Origin: Ligustrum vulgare
Lineage: Eukaryota; Streptophyta; Magnoliopsida; Lamiales; Oleaceae
Length of the DNA stretch: 64,000 nucleotides
Reading direction: 5' to 3'
Assembly (NCBI GenBank): GCA_963555705.1
Contig: OY743190.1
Coordinates: forward strand, 33,834,929-33,898,928
Part shown: piece by piece, positions 10,330 through 20,612 of the stretch
Layout of the letters: every line of letters starts with the position of its first letter
Numbering within the stretch: the stretch's first letter is position 1
Made by a program: the position numbers and the translations under genes
Notes under the pieces: generated by a model
What the model was told of the DNA's origin: nothing
Seen by the model: only the letters and a program-made list of their open reading frames with translations
Database searches by the model: none

Positions 10330-11325
10330 CGGAAAGACGATATAGCAAACTATTTGGCAGGAAAATGCACACCTAGTACGAAAGAAGAAATGCGGGTCAT
10401 CACAAGGAGGAGTGCGAGGTATACTCTAATTGGTGACGAACTTTATAGGCGCTCATTCACACATCCGCTCCTTCGATGCCTGAATAAGAGTGAGGCAGAG
10501 TACATTTTAAGGGAAGTCCACGAAGGCATTTGTGGTGGACACATTAGGGGAAGAGCTTTGGCCACTAAAGTACTAAGACAGGGATACTACTGGCCAACAA
10601 TGAAATCAGATGCGGATGACACCGTGAGAAGAGGCAGGGCCTGTCAAATCCACGGCAATGTTCTCCATCAGCCCGCTGCACCTTTACAACCCATAGCAGG
10701 GCCATGTCCTTTCGATCAATGGGGGATTGACATTTTGGGACCTTTTCCACCCTCTCCGTGTCAAAAAAAGTTCTTGATAGTGGCCATTGACTATTTCACT
10801 AAGTGGGTGGAAGCGGAAGCAGTTGCCAAAATATCTGAACAGGAAGTGAAAAAATTCCTCTAGAAAAATGTTGTCAGTCGGTTTGGGATACCTCGGGTAC
10901 TAATATATGATAATGGAAGGCAATTCCAAGGGTCCAGACTTAGGAAATGGTGCGAGGAATTCAAAATCAAGCAGTTTTTTTTACCTCGATTAGCCGTCCA
11001 TGGTCAAATGGGCAAGCGAAAGCAGCAAATAAGAACATACTCAGAGCATTGAGGAGCAAAATCAATGGTTCAAAGGGGAAATGGCCCGATGAAATCCCAG
11101 GAATTCTGTGGGCGTACCGCACTACAACCAGAACAGGAATAGGGGAGACACCTAACTATTACAACAAGAGGGTACAGCCCCGAACCCTCCAATGTGGAGA
11201 ACTTGTGCTAAGGAGGGCCGACGCAGCAGGGCACTCGGTAGGAAAATTGGATGCGCGTTGGGAAGGACCATATAAAATCTCAAAGGTGGTGAAGCCTAGC
11301 AATTATGAACTTGAAGATCTTTAAG
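10330..11325 (+). pseudogene. Integrase of the Tat element, catalytically dead
   Basis: Inserts element cDNA into the genome. The zinc-binding part is visible (VHEGICGGH ... YYWPTMKSDADD ... GRACQIHG), but the first Cys of the CX2C pair appears to be Gly. The core has FDQWGIDILGPFP and IYDNGRQFQG (two catalytic Asp), but the third acidic residue is replaced by Lys in SNGQAKAANKN. A TAG stop at 10861-10863 replaces the usual Trp before KNVVSRFGIP, and the frame shifts near 10960. The C-terminal part has LDARWEGPYKISKVVKPSNYEL. All mutations fit a long-inactive copy. Confidence 0.88.
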
Positions 11326-11497
11326 GCAAGAAGCTTGGCCGACCGTGGAACATCCAGAATCTAAAAAAATATTACCAGTAATAGTACTCTCTTCTTTTCC
11401 AATGCTACCTCAATAATGTAGAGACGTATTCTAATAAAGGTTGAGTTAATCTTTCTCTTGATTGGTTATCCTATGAAAGACACAATCGCGCAAACAG

Positions 11498-11715
11498 CCG
11501 ACCACAGTCGACGACTGGGTCACTGCGGCCAGCAAATGCGCAAACCTGCCGACCACAGTCAACGACTGGCTCACTGCGGCCAGTAAACGCCAAAACGACC
11601 GACCACAGTCAACGACTGGGTCACTACGGTCAGCAAACGAGCAAATCGGCCGACCACAGTCAACGACTGGGTCAATACGGCCATAAAAAGCACTCAGGCG
11701 ACCAACCGCAGTACA
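11498..11715 (+). repeat. 50-51 bp tandem repeat between integrase and 3' region of the Tat element
   Basis: Units begin CCGACCACAGTC at 11498, 11549, 11599 and 11650, with a diverged fifth unit at about 11698. Each contains AACGACTGGGTCACTRCGGCC. Such tandem repeats before the 3' LTR are common in Tat elements. The stretch 11720-12014 after it has no recognisable gene and is element 3' untranslated DNA. Confidence 0.85.
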
Positions 11716-12014
11716 CAACTGAGTCACTTAGGTTTTCAAAACATACAAAAATTTTGAAATTGCTAGGTCAACATTTCCATTAAGCGTGCAGTACAACATT
11801 GACAACCTAAAATACGTAGCCGCAAAATGATAACAAAAGATGTCCCAGCCATCAACAAAAAATACATTAACAAGGAAAAACGCCCTTAGTACTCTACACA
11901 AAGGCTCAAAGAACTATTCGGATAATTACTATCATGCCATAAAATTGGAATCTAGAATATATGCCGCAAAAACTAAGTGAAGAATCACCAAATATTGTTA
12001 ATCCTCCATGTTAT

Positions 12015-13124
12015 TGATAAGTGTATTTTATACACTTATTTCTATCCTAAAAGTAGGATTTTATATGTTTATTTTAGAATATTCGCTATTTGTTTTGTGT
12101 TATTTGTTTACATTTCAGAAATAATCCCAAAGTCGAGAAAACAAAGGAATTGAAGCTAAAATTGAGCAATTGGATGTAAAAGGGGTCAAAGTGAGCAAAT
12201 CAAGAATTGATGCAGTCAATCAAATAGTTAATTTGAATAAAAAATCAAATTTGGAAGAAATCAGAAGTTCAGGGGCCAAATTGCAATAATCAGAAGTTGG
12301 AGGACCAGCTGTGAAATTAAAAGTCAGGGACTAACTTGCACAGCCGGAAAGAGGATGAAGTCGCGATCGCTGGTTTCACGCCAAGCGATCGCGAGACGGT
12401 GCTGAATTACAACCTGAGAGTTATAAGGTCTTCCACGCGATCGCCGGACGTAAGCCTGCGCGATCGCGCGCTTGTCCGACTGGGCCGCAAATCAGAATTT
12501 TCTCGCGATTTTTGACAGGCTTTGGGCTTTTTGACCTAGGTTTTCTCCAAAACCTATATATACCAGACCTAAGGCACGAAATTAGGGTTCTCAACTGTGA
12601 TATTTCATGCCAAAACGCTGTCCAACTGCCGAGGGATCCATTGAAGGCCAAATTCAAGATTGAAGAACAAGGATCAAGAATATGAACGGGGTGACATCTT
12701 TTCATACTTCTTGTGATTTATTTTCGATCATGTATTTAGGCTAGGTTTTAATTGTTAGAATTATGAATCCACATTAATCATATCAACCATGTATTTGACT
12801 TAAACATTTAATAACAATGTATGAGTATTGAAAATCCATGTTCCTATATTTATTTATGTCCCCTTTCGAGCGATGCATAAACACCTTTTCCTACATGAGA
12901 TGAGCCTATATTTCTATGACAAATCCAAACATGTAGAAAAGCATTAACGAATTATGAACACTTTTAAGGATAACACGAAGCATAGGGGTATATCTCTATC
13001 CCCTATCGGACTTCGCGGTAATTAATCAAGGTCTAATAAATTTCCACTCTTTCGAACATAGAACTCTATCACAAGAATCTATTCATCAAATTATTGGTCT
13101 GACGAGCTAGGGTGTTATGCATCA
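12015..13124 (+). mobile_element. Probable solo LTR inserted in the Tat element
   Basis: Starts TGATAAGTGTATTTTATACAC and ends GGGTGTTATGCATCA, so it has TG...CA ends, over 1110 bp. No coding domain. A clean target duplication is not seen (TGTTA against GGTTA is the best match, 4 of 5 with a one-base offset), so an old or rearranged insertion is likely. It carries a cluster of GCGATCGC palindromes at about 12360-12470. A CCTATATATACC box at about 12551-12562 is a candidate TATA element. It separates the Tat tandem repeat from the antisense ORF. Confidence 0.68.
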
Positions 13125-13176
13125 GGTTAGCACCCAAAACCACCCAAAAAAGAAATATATATATATGTATATGCAG

Positions 13177-14435
13177 TCAAACCGTAGAAAATTCATACAT
13201 GTACCATACCTTAGACAGATCATGATAAAAGGATGAGACCATGTTCTCAGATGCCCAATCACTGACTAACTCCATATCTCTGTCCAAAGAGAGGCCTTGA
13301 AGAAGCACCACTGCAGTAGCGGGGCTCTCCAAAAGAGAGTCAGTAGACTTCACCGTCCAATCAGGAATAAATTTTCTCGAAAAATGTTGAGTGCCATGGG
13401 ATAAGTTAGAGCTCCCACCGACATTCGGAGGGACATTGGCATTTTGATGAACTGGGGGCAACCTTGAGTTATCTACCGAAGAGGAGGACTTCGATTTTTG
13501 ACGAGAGTTGTGAGAAGCATCATCCACAGCACGGCTCGATGAAGATCCTGAGTTACCAATTGCAATCCTCTTCTTCATAGCTTTAGCTAACTGCGCTTGA
13601 TCCATAAGTGCTGCTGCATTAGTAACGAAGAGCGAATATTAGTGCAACCTAAAAGAAAGCATAATGTTTAAAAAAAAATATATATATATATAAACTTAGA
13701 ATACCCAAGCTCAAGTTAGGATCAATCCTATCAGGAGAACTCATCCCCGCTAAAGACAAAGCTGCCTCAATAACTACCTCCGAATACTTAAACAATCGAA
13801 GACTAAAAAAATCAGTGAAATGCTCGATGCGAGGATCGTTGAACCTAAAGGACTTGAATTTTTCCACATTATCACTCCAATCTTCTAAAAAAATTCCAAT
13901 TCTCAGCTCTGACGAAGAAGAACTCAGGTTTCCAGTCACGGTGTGAACTAGGTAACTTTGTCAGAAATTTCCTACTTGGTCTAGCTGAAAAAAAATAAAA
14001 ACCCACAGAGTTCTTCTTTATAAACACTAAACGGTGGAACAAAGTAAAATCAGCTCTAAATCCATACGCCTCAGAAATCAGAAAAAATGCAGTCATCAAC
14101 AACCATGAATTGGGAACCAATTGGCAAGGAAAAACGTTGTAGCGATTAAGGATATCTATAAAGAAGTGATGTAAGGGAAAACGAAGACCAGCCTCTAGCT
14201 GAGAGACAAACACGGTAACGAAGCCAGGGGGAGACTCGTGCGGTCTTTGATCTTCAGTAGGGGCCAATAATTCATAAGCTTTAGGGATAGCGAATCGCCT
14301 ACGAGGAGACCTAAGATGGGTAGGCGTGATGGATGAAATGACGTCCCTATAAGATGTAAATTTATCCTCGACTACTTCATGTGTGTCGTCAATCTCTTCG
14401 TTGTCGAAAACATCGTTATTCGCAGATATTTTTAC
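13177..14435 (-). pseudogene. Antisense accessory ORF of the Tat element (spliced, frameshifted)
   Basis: Tat elements are known to carry extra ORFs, sometimes antisense, between pol and the 3' LTR; this fits that class, and its biochemical role is unknown. Reading right to left, a splice acceptor (CTCGTAG) at 14436 opens a frame containing KAYELLAPTEDQRPHE, VSQLEAGLRFPLHHFF and QLVPNSWLLMTAFFLI, a pattern I associate with plant retroelement accessory proteins. A one-base shift in the A-run at about 13887-13893 breaks it (WNFF to LEDWSDNVEKF). A donor at 13705 and acceptor at 13613 remove a 91-bp AT-rich intron. The last part is Ser-rich and ends at a donor-like site (AAG then GTATGG) at 13210 or the stop at 13177. 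No in-frame ATG is visible near the 5' end. Confidence 0.7.
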
Positions 14436-14785
14436 CTACGAGGGTAATGGAGGGGATAAAAGTCAGCAATAATAATAATAATAAATTAATTATTTATGTA
14501 TCGTGCCAGCTCGTCCGACGAGCTGGACATATAGCCCCCAGCTCATTTGACGAGCTGGGGATAGAGCACCCAGCTCACCCGGCGAGCTGGGGCTATTACG
14601 CCTAGCTCGCTTGGCGAGCTGGGTCTATTCCACCCAGCTCAGGCTGGGTATATGATATACATATATAAAAAAAAGAAAAAATTAATTAATTACGTATCAC
14701 GTCCCCCCAACTCAATTGACGAGCTGGGAATATGGCACCCGGCGAGCTGGGTGTAGTGTAAAAAAAAAAATAGAATAAACAAACA

Positions 14786-14845
<60 letters not shown>

Positions 14846-14883
14846 ATAAATAAATACAAAAGAAAAAGGAGAAGAAGACTTAC
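14436..14883 (-). other. Candidate 5' intron of the antisense ORF
   Basis: On the minus strand a strong donor, CTACTTG then GTAAGT, lies at 14884/14883, and an acceptor, CCCTCGTAG, ends at 14436. The intron would hold the CCAGCTCG/CGAGCTGG hairpin array and a (TA)n microsatellite at 14791-14835. Confidence 0.55.
14505..14760. repeat. Array of CCAGCTCG...CGAGCTGG hairpins
   Basis: Five or more inverted-repeat units, each of the form CCAGCTCR-NNNN-GACGAGCTGG. Clear ones lie near 14508-14525, 14539-14559, 14571-14590, 14602-14621 and 14708-14727. They are separated by AT-rich or RYATAG-type spacers of roughly 12-15 bp. Stems are 8-9 bp with 4-5 base loops. Not a CRISPR array: units are palindromic, and the spacers are short and related. 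Confidence 0.85.
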
Positions 14884-14950
14884 CAAGTAGTGAGAGAATT
14901 TTTGCAAGTGATGTGGAGAAATGGGAGAAGGAAGTGAGACCTTAAGGAGT

Positions 14951-14957
14951 ATTTATA
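14951..14957 (-). promoter_or_regulatory. TATA box for the antisense ORF
   Basis: TATAAAT on the minus strand in the context CTTCTATAAATACTCC. It lies about 70 bp upstream of the GTAAGT splice donor, leaving room for a short pyrimidine-rich first exon (about 14925-14884) with no ATG. Confidence 0.5.
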
Positions 14958-15041
14958 GAAGTATCCCATGTTTTTCATGCATATGTGATTTCATCTGTGC
15001 TGTGTAAAATTCATCTGTGCGGTGAAAAATCACTCATGCTT

Positions 15042-15056
15042 GAAAAAGGGGGCAAT
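15042..15056 (+). other. Polypurine tract of the Tat element
   Basis: GAAAAAGGGGGCAAT directly precedes TGTAATGGGTATAAACC, the expected start of a 3' LTR, in the same orientation as gag-pol. Confidence 0.75.
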
Positions 15057-15650
15057 TGTAATGGGTATAAACCTAAGTATTAATGGATCTCTTTTGGGCC
15101 TACAATGATAAAAGAAGTTATTGGACTAGAAATCGAAGTCCAATAATCCAATAATAAGATGCCATACTTAAGGACAACTGGAATCCCATTAATTTGGCTA
15201 CAAATAAGGGAAAATGAATATATGAATGTTCATTCTTAATTGGCTCCATGAATCCTGCAAAATTGGGCTAAACTTTAGGAAAGATTGATAGTAATAAAAT
15301 AATTACCTAGTAATCCGATCTGTAACTAAGGAAAGAAAGAGGAATACGGGCTGAAATCAAGAGAGTTAACGTACAGGGAAAGTCATTACATATAAAGAAG
15401 AAATTTAACCTCAACCTCAGAAGACTGAAAAAAAAAAAAAAAGAATACAACATATATAATTTAGGTTTTCTGATTTGTGGTGTACAAAAGAATAATGAAG
15501 AAGAAAAATTAATATAATGAGATGATTATGAAAAGTGTGGTGTGATTAACAAATTTAGTGGTGTCAATATAATTAACTTTTATTTAATAAAACCTTCTAG
15601 CCAGAAAAAATTCCATTTTTACTTTAAAAAAAAAAAAAAAAAAAAAAAGA
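15057..15650 (+). repeat. Start of the 3' LTR of the Tat element (outer end unresolved)
   Basis: Begins TGTAATGGG right after the polypurine tract. A TATAAAG box lies at about 15394. The outer end cannot be fixed because the 5' LTR is outside the window; an ATTACA at about 15392 is the earliest possible end, but the presence of a TATA box just after it argues for a longer LTR. No coding content. Confidence 0.55.
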
Positions 15651-16462
15651 CTAATTGGGAAATTTTCCCATTAAACTATTAGAGATATATAGTATGATGA
15701 ATTAAAAAGATCAGAAGTAATATAAAAATAAACATGGTTTATTTTTAAATTAAATAAAATTAGCACTAATTGAAAAGGTGGAATCATTACACATAGAAAT
15801 AGTAAGCCACCAGTCAATTCGTATATATTCTTCTTCTCTGTCTTGTAACAATTCGTCGGTTGAGCTTGAATCAACTAGAAATACAATAGCATACCAAAAA
15901 TATTTGTGGATATTGATAACTCTTGAAAGAACTGATGACTGCATCTTTGATACAGTATTATTTTTGCGATGGATATAAATGTCAAAAATAAAGAAAATCA
16001 GACAACCACCAAAGCAAAGCCACAAGAATCTTTACATGAAACACAAATTCAACCAAATAATTAAACTTAAAATCCCCAAGATTGGTTGTGCAGTTGGGAT
16101 GATAATGATGGTGGAATATTCAATGCTTAATGTTTCCATGCCCTATACATTCTTGAAAACAATCCATTTGTGCTCTCTATCGCTACTAAAAAATTGGGTC
16201 TTCACGTACGAATTTTTCATTATTAAAATCCTAAAATCAGTTCCTAATAATTTTTACTTTGGAAAAATTTTCAACCGACGTTATGTTGCTATATTGAGGG
16301 TGACTAAAAGTTACCAACGAAATATCCATTGACAATAATATATCGCTTTATCAATAAAAATTTCGTTGGTAATGGCGTACCCTTTTACTAACTGATAATC
16401 TGTTGATAATGACCACATATTATCACAAAATACCGAATTTAGTTAGAAAAACATACTGGATC
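15651..16462. other. AT-rich spacer without recognisable gene
   Basis: No ORF with protein-like composition. Near 16278-16420 short motifs such as TTACCAACGAAAT and GTTGATAATG occur in both orientations. They resemble the subterminal repeats of CACTA-type elements, and related motifs lie on the other side of the large CACTA at about 31900-32190. Confidence 0.5.
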
Positions 16463-16945
16463 CACTACAACAAAAAAGACATTTTGCAACATTCAAAATG
16501 CAACATTTGCTACTTAAATGTTGCTAAAATGGGGTTTACCGCAACATTTAGTAAGTGAATGCTGCATTTGGTTCATATATTTGAGATTTATCCTCTTTTG
16601 CAACGTTTATTGAATGTTGCTATAAGTTCAATTTTTTGCAACACTCAAATTAAGTTTTTGCAGTGTTTTTCAAATGTTGCAAAAAATCAAGTTTTTACAA
16701 CGTTTAATAAATGTTGCAAAAAATCAAGTTTTTGCAACGTTTAATAAATGTTGAAAAATCTTATCTTTTGCAATGTTTTTAAAACGTTGCAAAAGATAAA
16801 TATTTTGTAGTGTTTTTAAAACGTTGCAATAGATTACTTTTTTGCAACGTTTGAAATAGTGTTGCGAAAGAAAGCTTTTGCAACATTTACCGAAACGTTG
16901 CGAAAGGGAAAGATTTTGCAACGTTTCTAAACGTTGCAAAATGAG
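16463..16945. repeat. Left subterminal repeat block of the large CACTA
   Basis: More than fifteen copies of TTTTGCAACGTTT and its complement AAACGTTGCAAAA, often as facing pairs about 30-45 bp apart. In CACTA elements such motifs bind the element-encoded TNPA-type protein; that role is inferred here. Confidence 0.85.
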
Positions 16946-17395
16946 CCCAAATTAATTCTAAGAGACTTCATTGCCCCAGACGTCTCAGAATCTCTATCTC
17001 GTCAAGACCCATTCTCACCATTCACTCTCTCCTTCCAAAAGTCCAAATCACTCTCTCCGTCCAAATCTTAGAATCACTCTACCAGTCCAAACTCCAGATC
17101 TAAGAATTGATTTACAAATCTGATAATTGATCTACCAAAGAGACTCTCACCTTTTGCCTTAGCCTCATTTAGTTTTGCTATCTCCACACCGCCGTGACTT
17201 CCATTGTGGTCGATAAAGGTGCTTGTTGTTGGTACGGTGCTCGCAATCGGCAAATGTGCTCGCGGAGCAATCGATTTGAAGGTGGGTTTCCAAACTTGGG
17301 TTTCTATATCTTGATTTACACTCACCGTTATTGTCTACTTTCTTGTTCAATAAACTCGAAAGCCCTCGTGTTATTATCGTGTCGGCGGTATATAT
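16946..17395. other. CACTA interior, left piece: UTR-like leader
   Basis: C/T-rich sequence (repeated CACTCTCTC, GTCCAAATC) resembling a plant 5' leader, ending in a purine-rich stretch with a possible donor (TTGAAG then GTGGGT) at about 17280. No convincing ORF. It may be captured host DNA or the leader of a transposon gene. The copia insertion at 17396 breaks it. Confidence 0.4.
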
Positions 17396-18053
17396 TGTTG
17401 AAAATGTGGTGTAGGAGAATGAAGAAAATGATATAAAACTACAAAATTGATGAAGAAAATTATAAGGCTCAAACACGTAAAACACGTTGTCCTCAAACTA
17501 TATTTGCACCCACCGGGATTCAAGTTTGCCTTTCGGATTATAGCAAATAGGTTTGTATGATTAATCAAGCCATTTTCTCAAGTTCAAAGAAAGCAAAATA
17601 AGAACTTGAGATAAAAACAAGAACACTAAAATTAGGAATGATGAAATGGATATTTTGGATATCAATCTTTGATACAAGAATGTTTTCAAGTGATTTGGAA
17701 TGAAGTAAATTCACCTATTTATAGATATCCAAGCATTAACCACGAATTGGTACCAACTCTCCATGAAAAGATGGATTAAATCTTCAAAAGGTGCCAAAAT
17801 CAAATTTGAATCAACCAAATTAACGGTCAAAAAATTGCACCGTGCGACCACGCGGTTCGAATCCGTGCAGTCGCATGGTTATACCATTTAATGAAATTTA
17901 ATCTGACGTCAAAATTGACGTGTTATTGTATGATATTTGAACTGTGCTGTCGCATGGTTTTCCGAAATTGGCCACCTTTATTTTTCATTTCCATTTCTTT
18001 TCATTTCCATTTTTCAATTTCATTCCTTCTTTTTATCAATAATTATTTTGAAC

Positions 18054-18092
<39 letters not shown>

Positions 18093-18098
18093 CTAACA
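17396..18098 (-). repeat. 3' LTR of the Ty1/copia element
   Basis: 703 bp; on the + strand TGTTGAAAATGTGG ... ATCTAACA. Differs from the other LTR mainly by microsatellite content: (CA)n at 18055-18090 here against (AT)n at 23240-23302 in the partner. The inner side (18099-18112) is the minus-strand polypurine tract AGTGGGGGAT. Confidence 0.93.
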
Positions 18099-18639
18099 AT
18101 CCCCCACTGTTCAAAATTTATTTTGATAAAATTTTCAATACTTATGCATAAGGATTAGATATCTTTCGATTTGAATTTATCCATAGTGTAATCAATCACA
18201 AGGTATCATTAAAATCCTATGTGGCATAAAAGCTTTGAACCTATTATTCCTTTGTAATGAAACTGGTAAGATCACACACACAAGTGTCATTGTGTTCTAT
18301 GTTTATCATAACATGCTTAGCACTTTTATGGCCTTGTGCTCATCCTATTCATGAACTTTTAAGAGAGAAACTTCAAACTCTCTATCGAGACGACACCATC
18401 TCTAAGTTCATATAGGTAAAGTTCTTCCACTATCTTTATCATATTTACAGATACTTGATCCTGTTGATCCGAACTTTATTAAAAGTTTAAAACTTATCCT
18501 TCATTTTCTATGACAACCAACACTTATCTTGTATTTGTTGAATACTATTCACTTATCGAATGACTTGTTTTTACCCTTTGAACCCAAAATGTACTTTTTA
18601 GTAAGTTTAGATAGGGTTGCCATCATTGGTGGATCTTTA

Positions 18640-20612
18640 AGTAAGAAGTTTTAACCCCATCCTACTCGATGTGGTCCTCGGTAATTCCTTAGTGAGTGGT
18701 TTTGTTAGTGGATCCGCTAAATTCTCACTTGATTTTACATAAGTGACTGAAATTGTTCCATCTTTGATCAATTTCCTTACATAGTCGTGTCTTAGACTCA
18801 TATGTCTAGACTTTCCATTGTATACTTATTGTATGCTCTAGTTAAAGTGGCTTGACTTTCACATAGTATAGGAATAGAATTTAAATTCTTATCTCCTATT
18901 GGAATTTCATACAAGAGATCCATTAGCCACTCAGCTTCTTTTCTAACTTCTGCCAATGCTACAAATTCGGATTCCATTGTTGAGTGTGTTATACATGTTT
19001 GTTTCTTGGATCTCCATGAGACTGCTGCTCCTCCAAGAGTAAACACCCAACTTGAGGTGAGTTTATTCTCACCTGTATTAGATATCCAACTTGCATCGGT
19101 AAATCCTTCTAGGATTGCCGGAAACCGGGAATATTGGAGACCTATATCTTTGGTTTTCTTTAAATAACCAAGAACTCGTCCAATTGCCTTCCAATGTTCC
19201 TTACTTGGGTTACTAGTAAACCTACTAACTTTACTAACCGCAAATGCTATATCCGGTCTAGTGCATTGGACCGCATACATTAGAGATCCAATAGCATTTG
19301 TATATTCAAGTTGTGCTATTGCTCTTCCAACAGTTTTTACAAGTTTAATACTTGCATCAAATGGGGTGTTTGCTTCTTTACTGTTCAAATGTTTGAACTT
19401 ATGAATTACATTCTCAATATAATGTGTTTGTTTAAGCATAAAATCCTCATTTCTTCTTTTGACCTTGATACCTAATATGGTATCCACTTGCCCAAGATCT
19501 TTAATTTTAAATGTGGGAGATAGAAACCTTTTTGTTTCATTTATGCCTTCCATATGATTACTTATAATCAACATATCATTCACATAAAGGCATATAATCA
19601 CAACATGTTTTCCATGTTCCTTCGAATATAAGCACTTATCAACATTATTGTGTTTGAATCCAAATGTCTTAATTACCAAATCGAATTTCTCATGCCATTT
19701 TTTCGGTGCCTGTTTTAAACCATATAATGATTTAACTAATTTGCATACTTTCTTCAGAACAAAACCTTCCGGTTGTTCCATATAAACCTCCTCATCAAGG
19801 TCCCTATTCAAGAAAGTTATTTTAACATCCATTTGATGTATATGCAAATCATGAATGGAAGCTAAGGCAAACATTATTCTTATAGATGTAATGCATGCGA
19901 TGGTTGCATATGTGTCAAAATAATCTATTCCTTCCTTTTGTCGATATCCTTTGGCTACCAATCGGGCTTTATAGGTATTGAGAGTACCATCCGTGTTGTA
20001 CTTCATTCTAAATACCCATTTACATCCTATAGGTTTAGAGACATTTGGTAAATCAACAAGTTCCCTAGTATTGTTAGACGTTATTGAATTCATTTCATCT
20101 TTTATAACATCTTTCCAAAAAATACTATCTCTTGATGACATAGCCTCTTTATAAGTTTTAGGATCTGTTTCGGTTTGAAGAACATATGGTGTTGTTCTGA
20201 TGACACTCATTATATCTCCTTCAATAAGATAAAGAGAAATAAGATGAGAGTCAATTTCATCCGGTCCTAATACTTTTTCTTTTCGAGTTCTTTTGCTTCT
20301 ACGAAGTTCATTAGGATCATTAACATCTTTAGAGGATGTTTCTCCAAATGATTTTGTAGCATTTGGAATCTCTTTATTTGATTCCTTAATATTATTATCC
20401 GAAGATAAAGAATCCTCAAAGAACTCTACTTCGCGTAACTCAATTATCACATTGGCCTCCAAATTCAATAATCGATATGCTTTACTATTTGAAGCATATC
20501 CAACAAATACACATTTGATCCCACTGGGACCAAGTTTTGTTCTTTTTGGATCGGTGTTTTTGCAATAAGTAAGACACCCCCACACTTTGAAGCAACCAAT
20601 ATTTGGTTTTCT
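18640..20612 (-). pseudogene. RT and RNase H of the Ty1/copia element
   Basis: Begins after an in-frame TGA at 20613-20615 (from the Gly codon in ELWKGRKP) and continues in the same frame. RT motifs: [20 protein letters not shown], then [39 protein letters not shown]. The catalytic box reads YVND instead of YVDD, so the first catalytic Asp is lost. RNase H shows [21 protein letters not shown] and [11 protein letters not shown], then a frameshift near 18825 with the remainder (SLRHDYVRKLIKDG, ENLADPLTKPL) visible down to about 18640. Confidence 0.92.

Larger units (their letters stand above)
1..15650 (+). mobile_element. Ty3/gypsy retrotransposon, Tat lineage, 5' end outside window, decayed
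   Basis: Order seen: gag, protease, RT, RNase H, a second RNase H, integrase, tandem repeat, antisense ORF, polypurine tract, 3' LTR start. The second (archaeal-type) RNase H and extra ORFs between pol and the 3' LTR are known hallmarks of the Tat lineage. The body is cut at 3834/10104 by a nested LTR element and carries another LTR insertion at 12015-13124. Coding regions have several frameshifts and stops, and the integrase has lost catalytic residues, so the copy is dead. The 5' LTR is upstream of the window and the outer end of the 3' LTR is not resolved; the end given is approximate. Confidence 0.88.

Noticed and set aside
14505..14760. Palindrome array as CRISPR or integron-like array
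   Set aside because: Eukaryotic context, short related spacers and location inside a retroelement intron.
15979..16332. 117-codon Lys/Ile-rich frame
   Set aside because: Composition expected from AT-rich DNA; no motif.
17845..17880. GGTTCGAATCC B-box-like sequence (also at 23039) suggesting a tRNA gene
   Set aside because: Only the T-arm-like motif is present. There is no A-box, anticodon stem or acceptor pairing at tRNA spacing, and both copies are inside the copia LTR.
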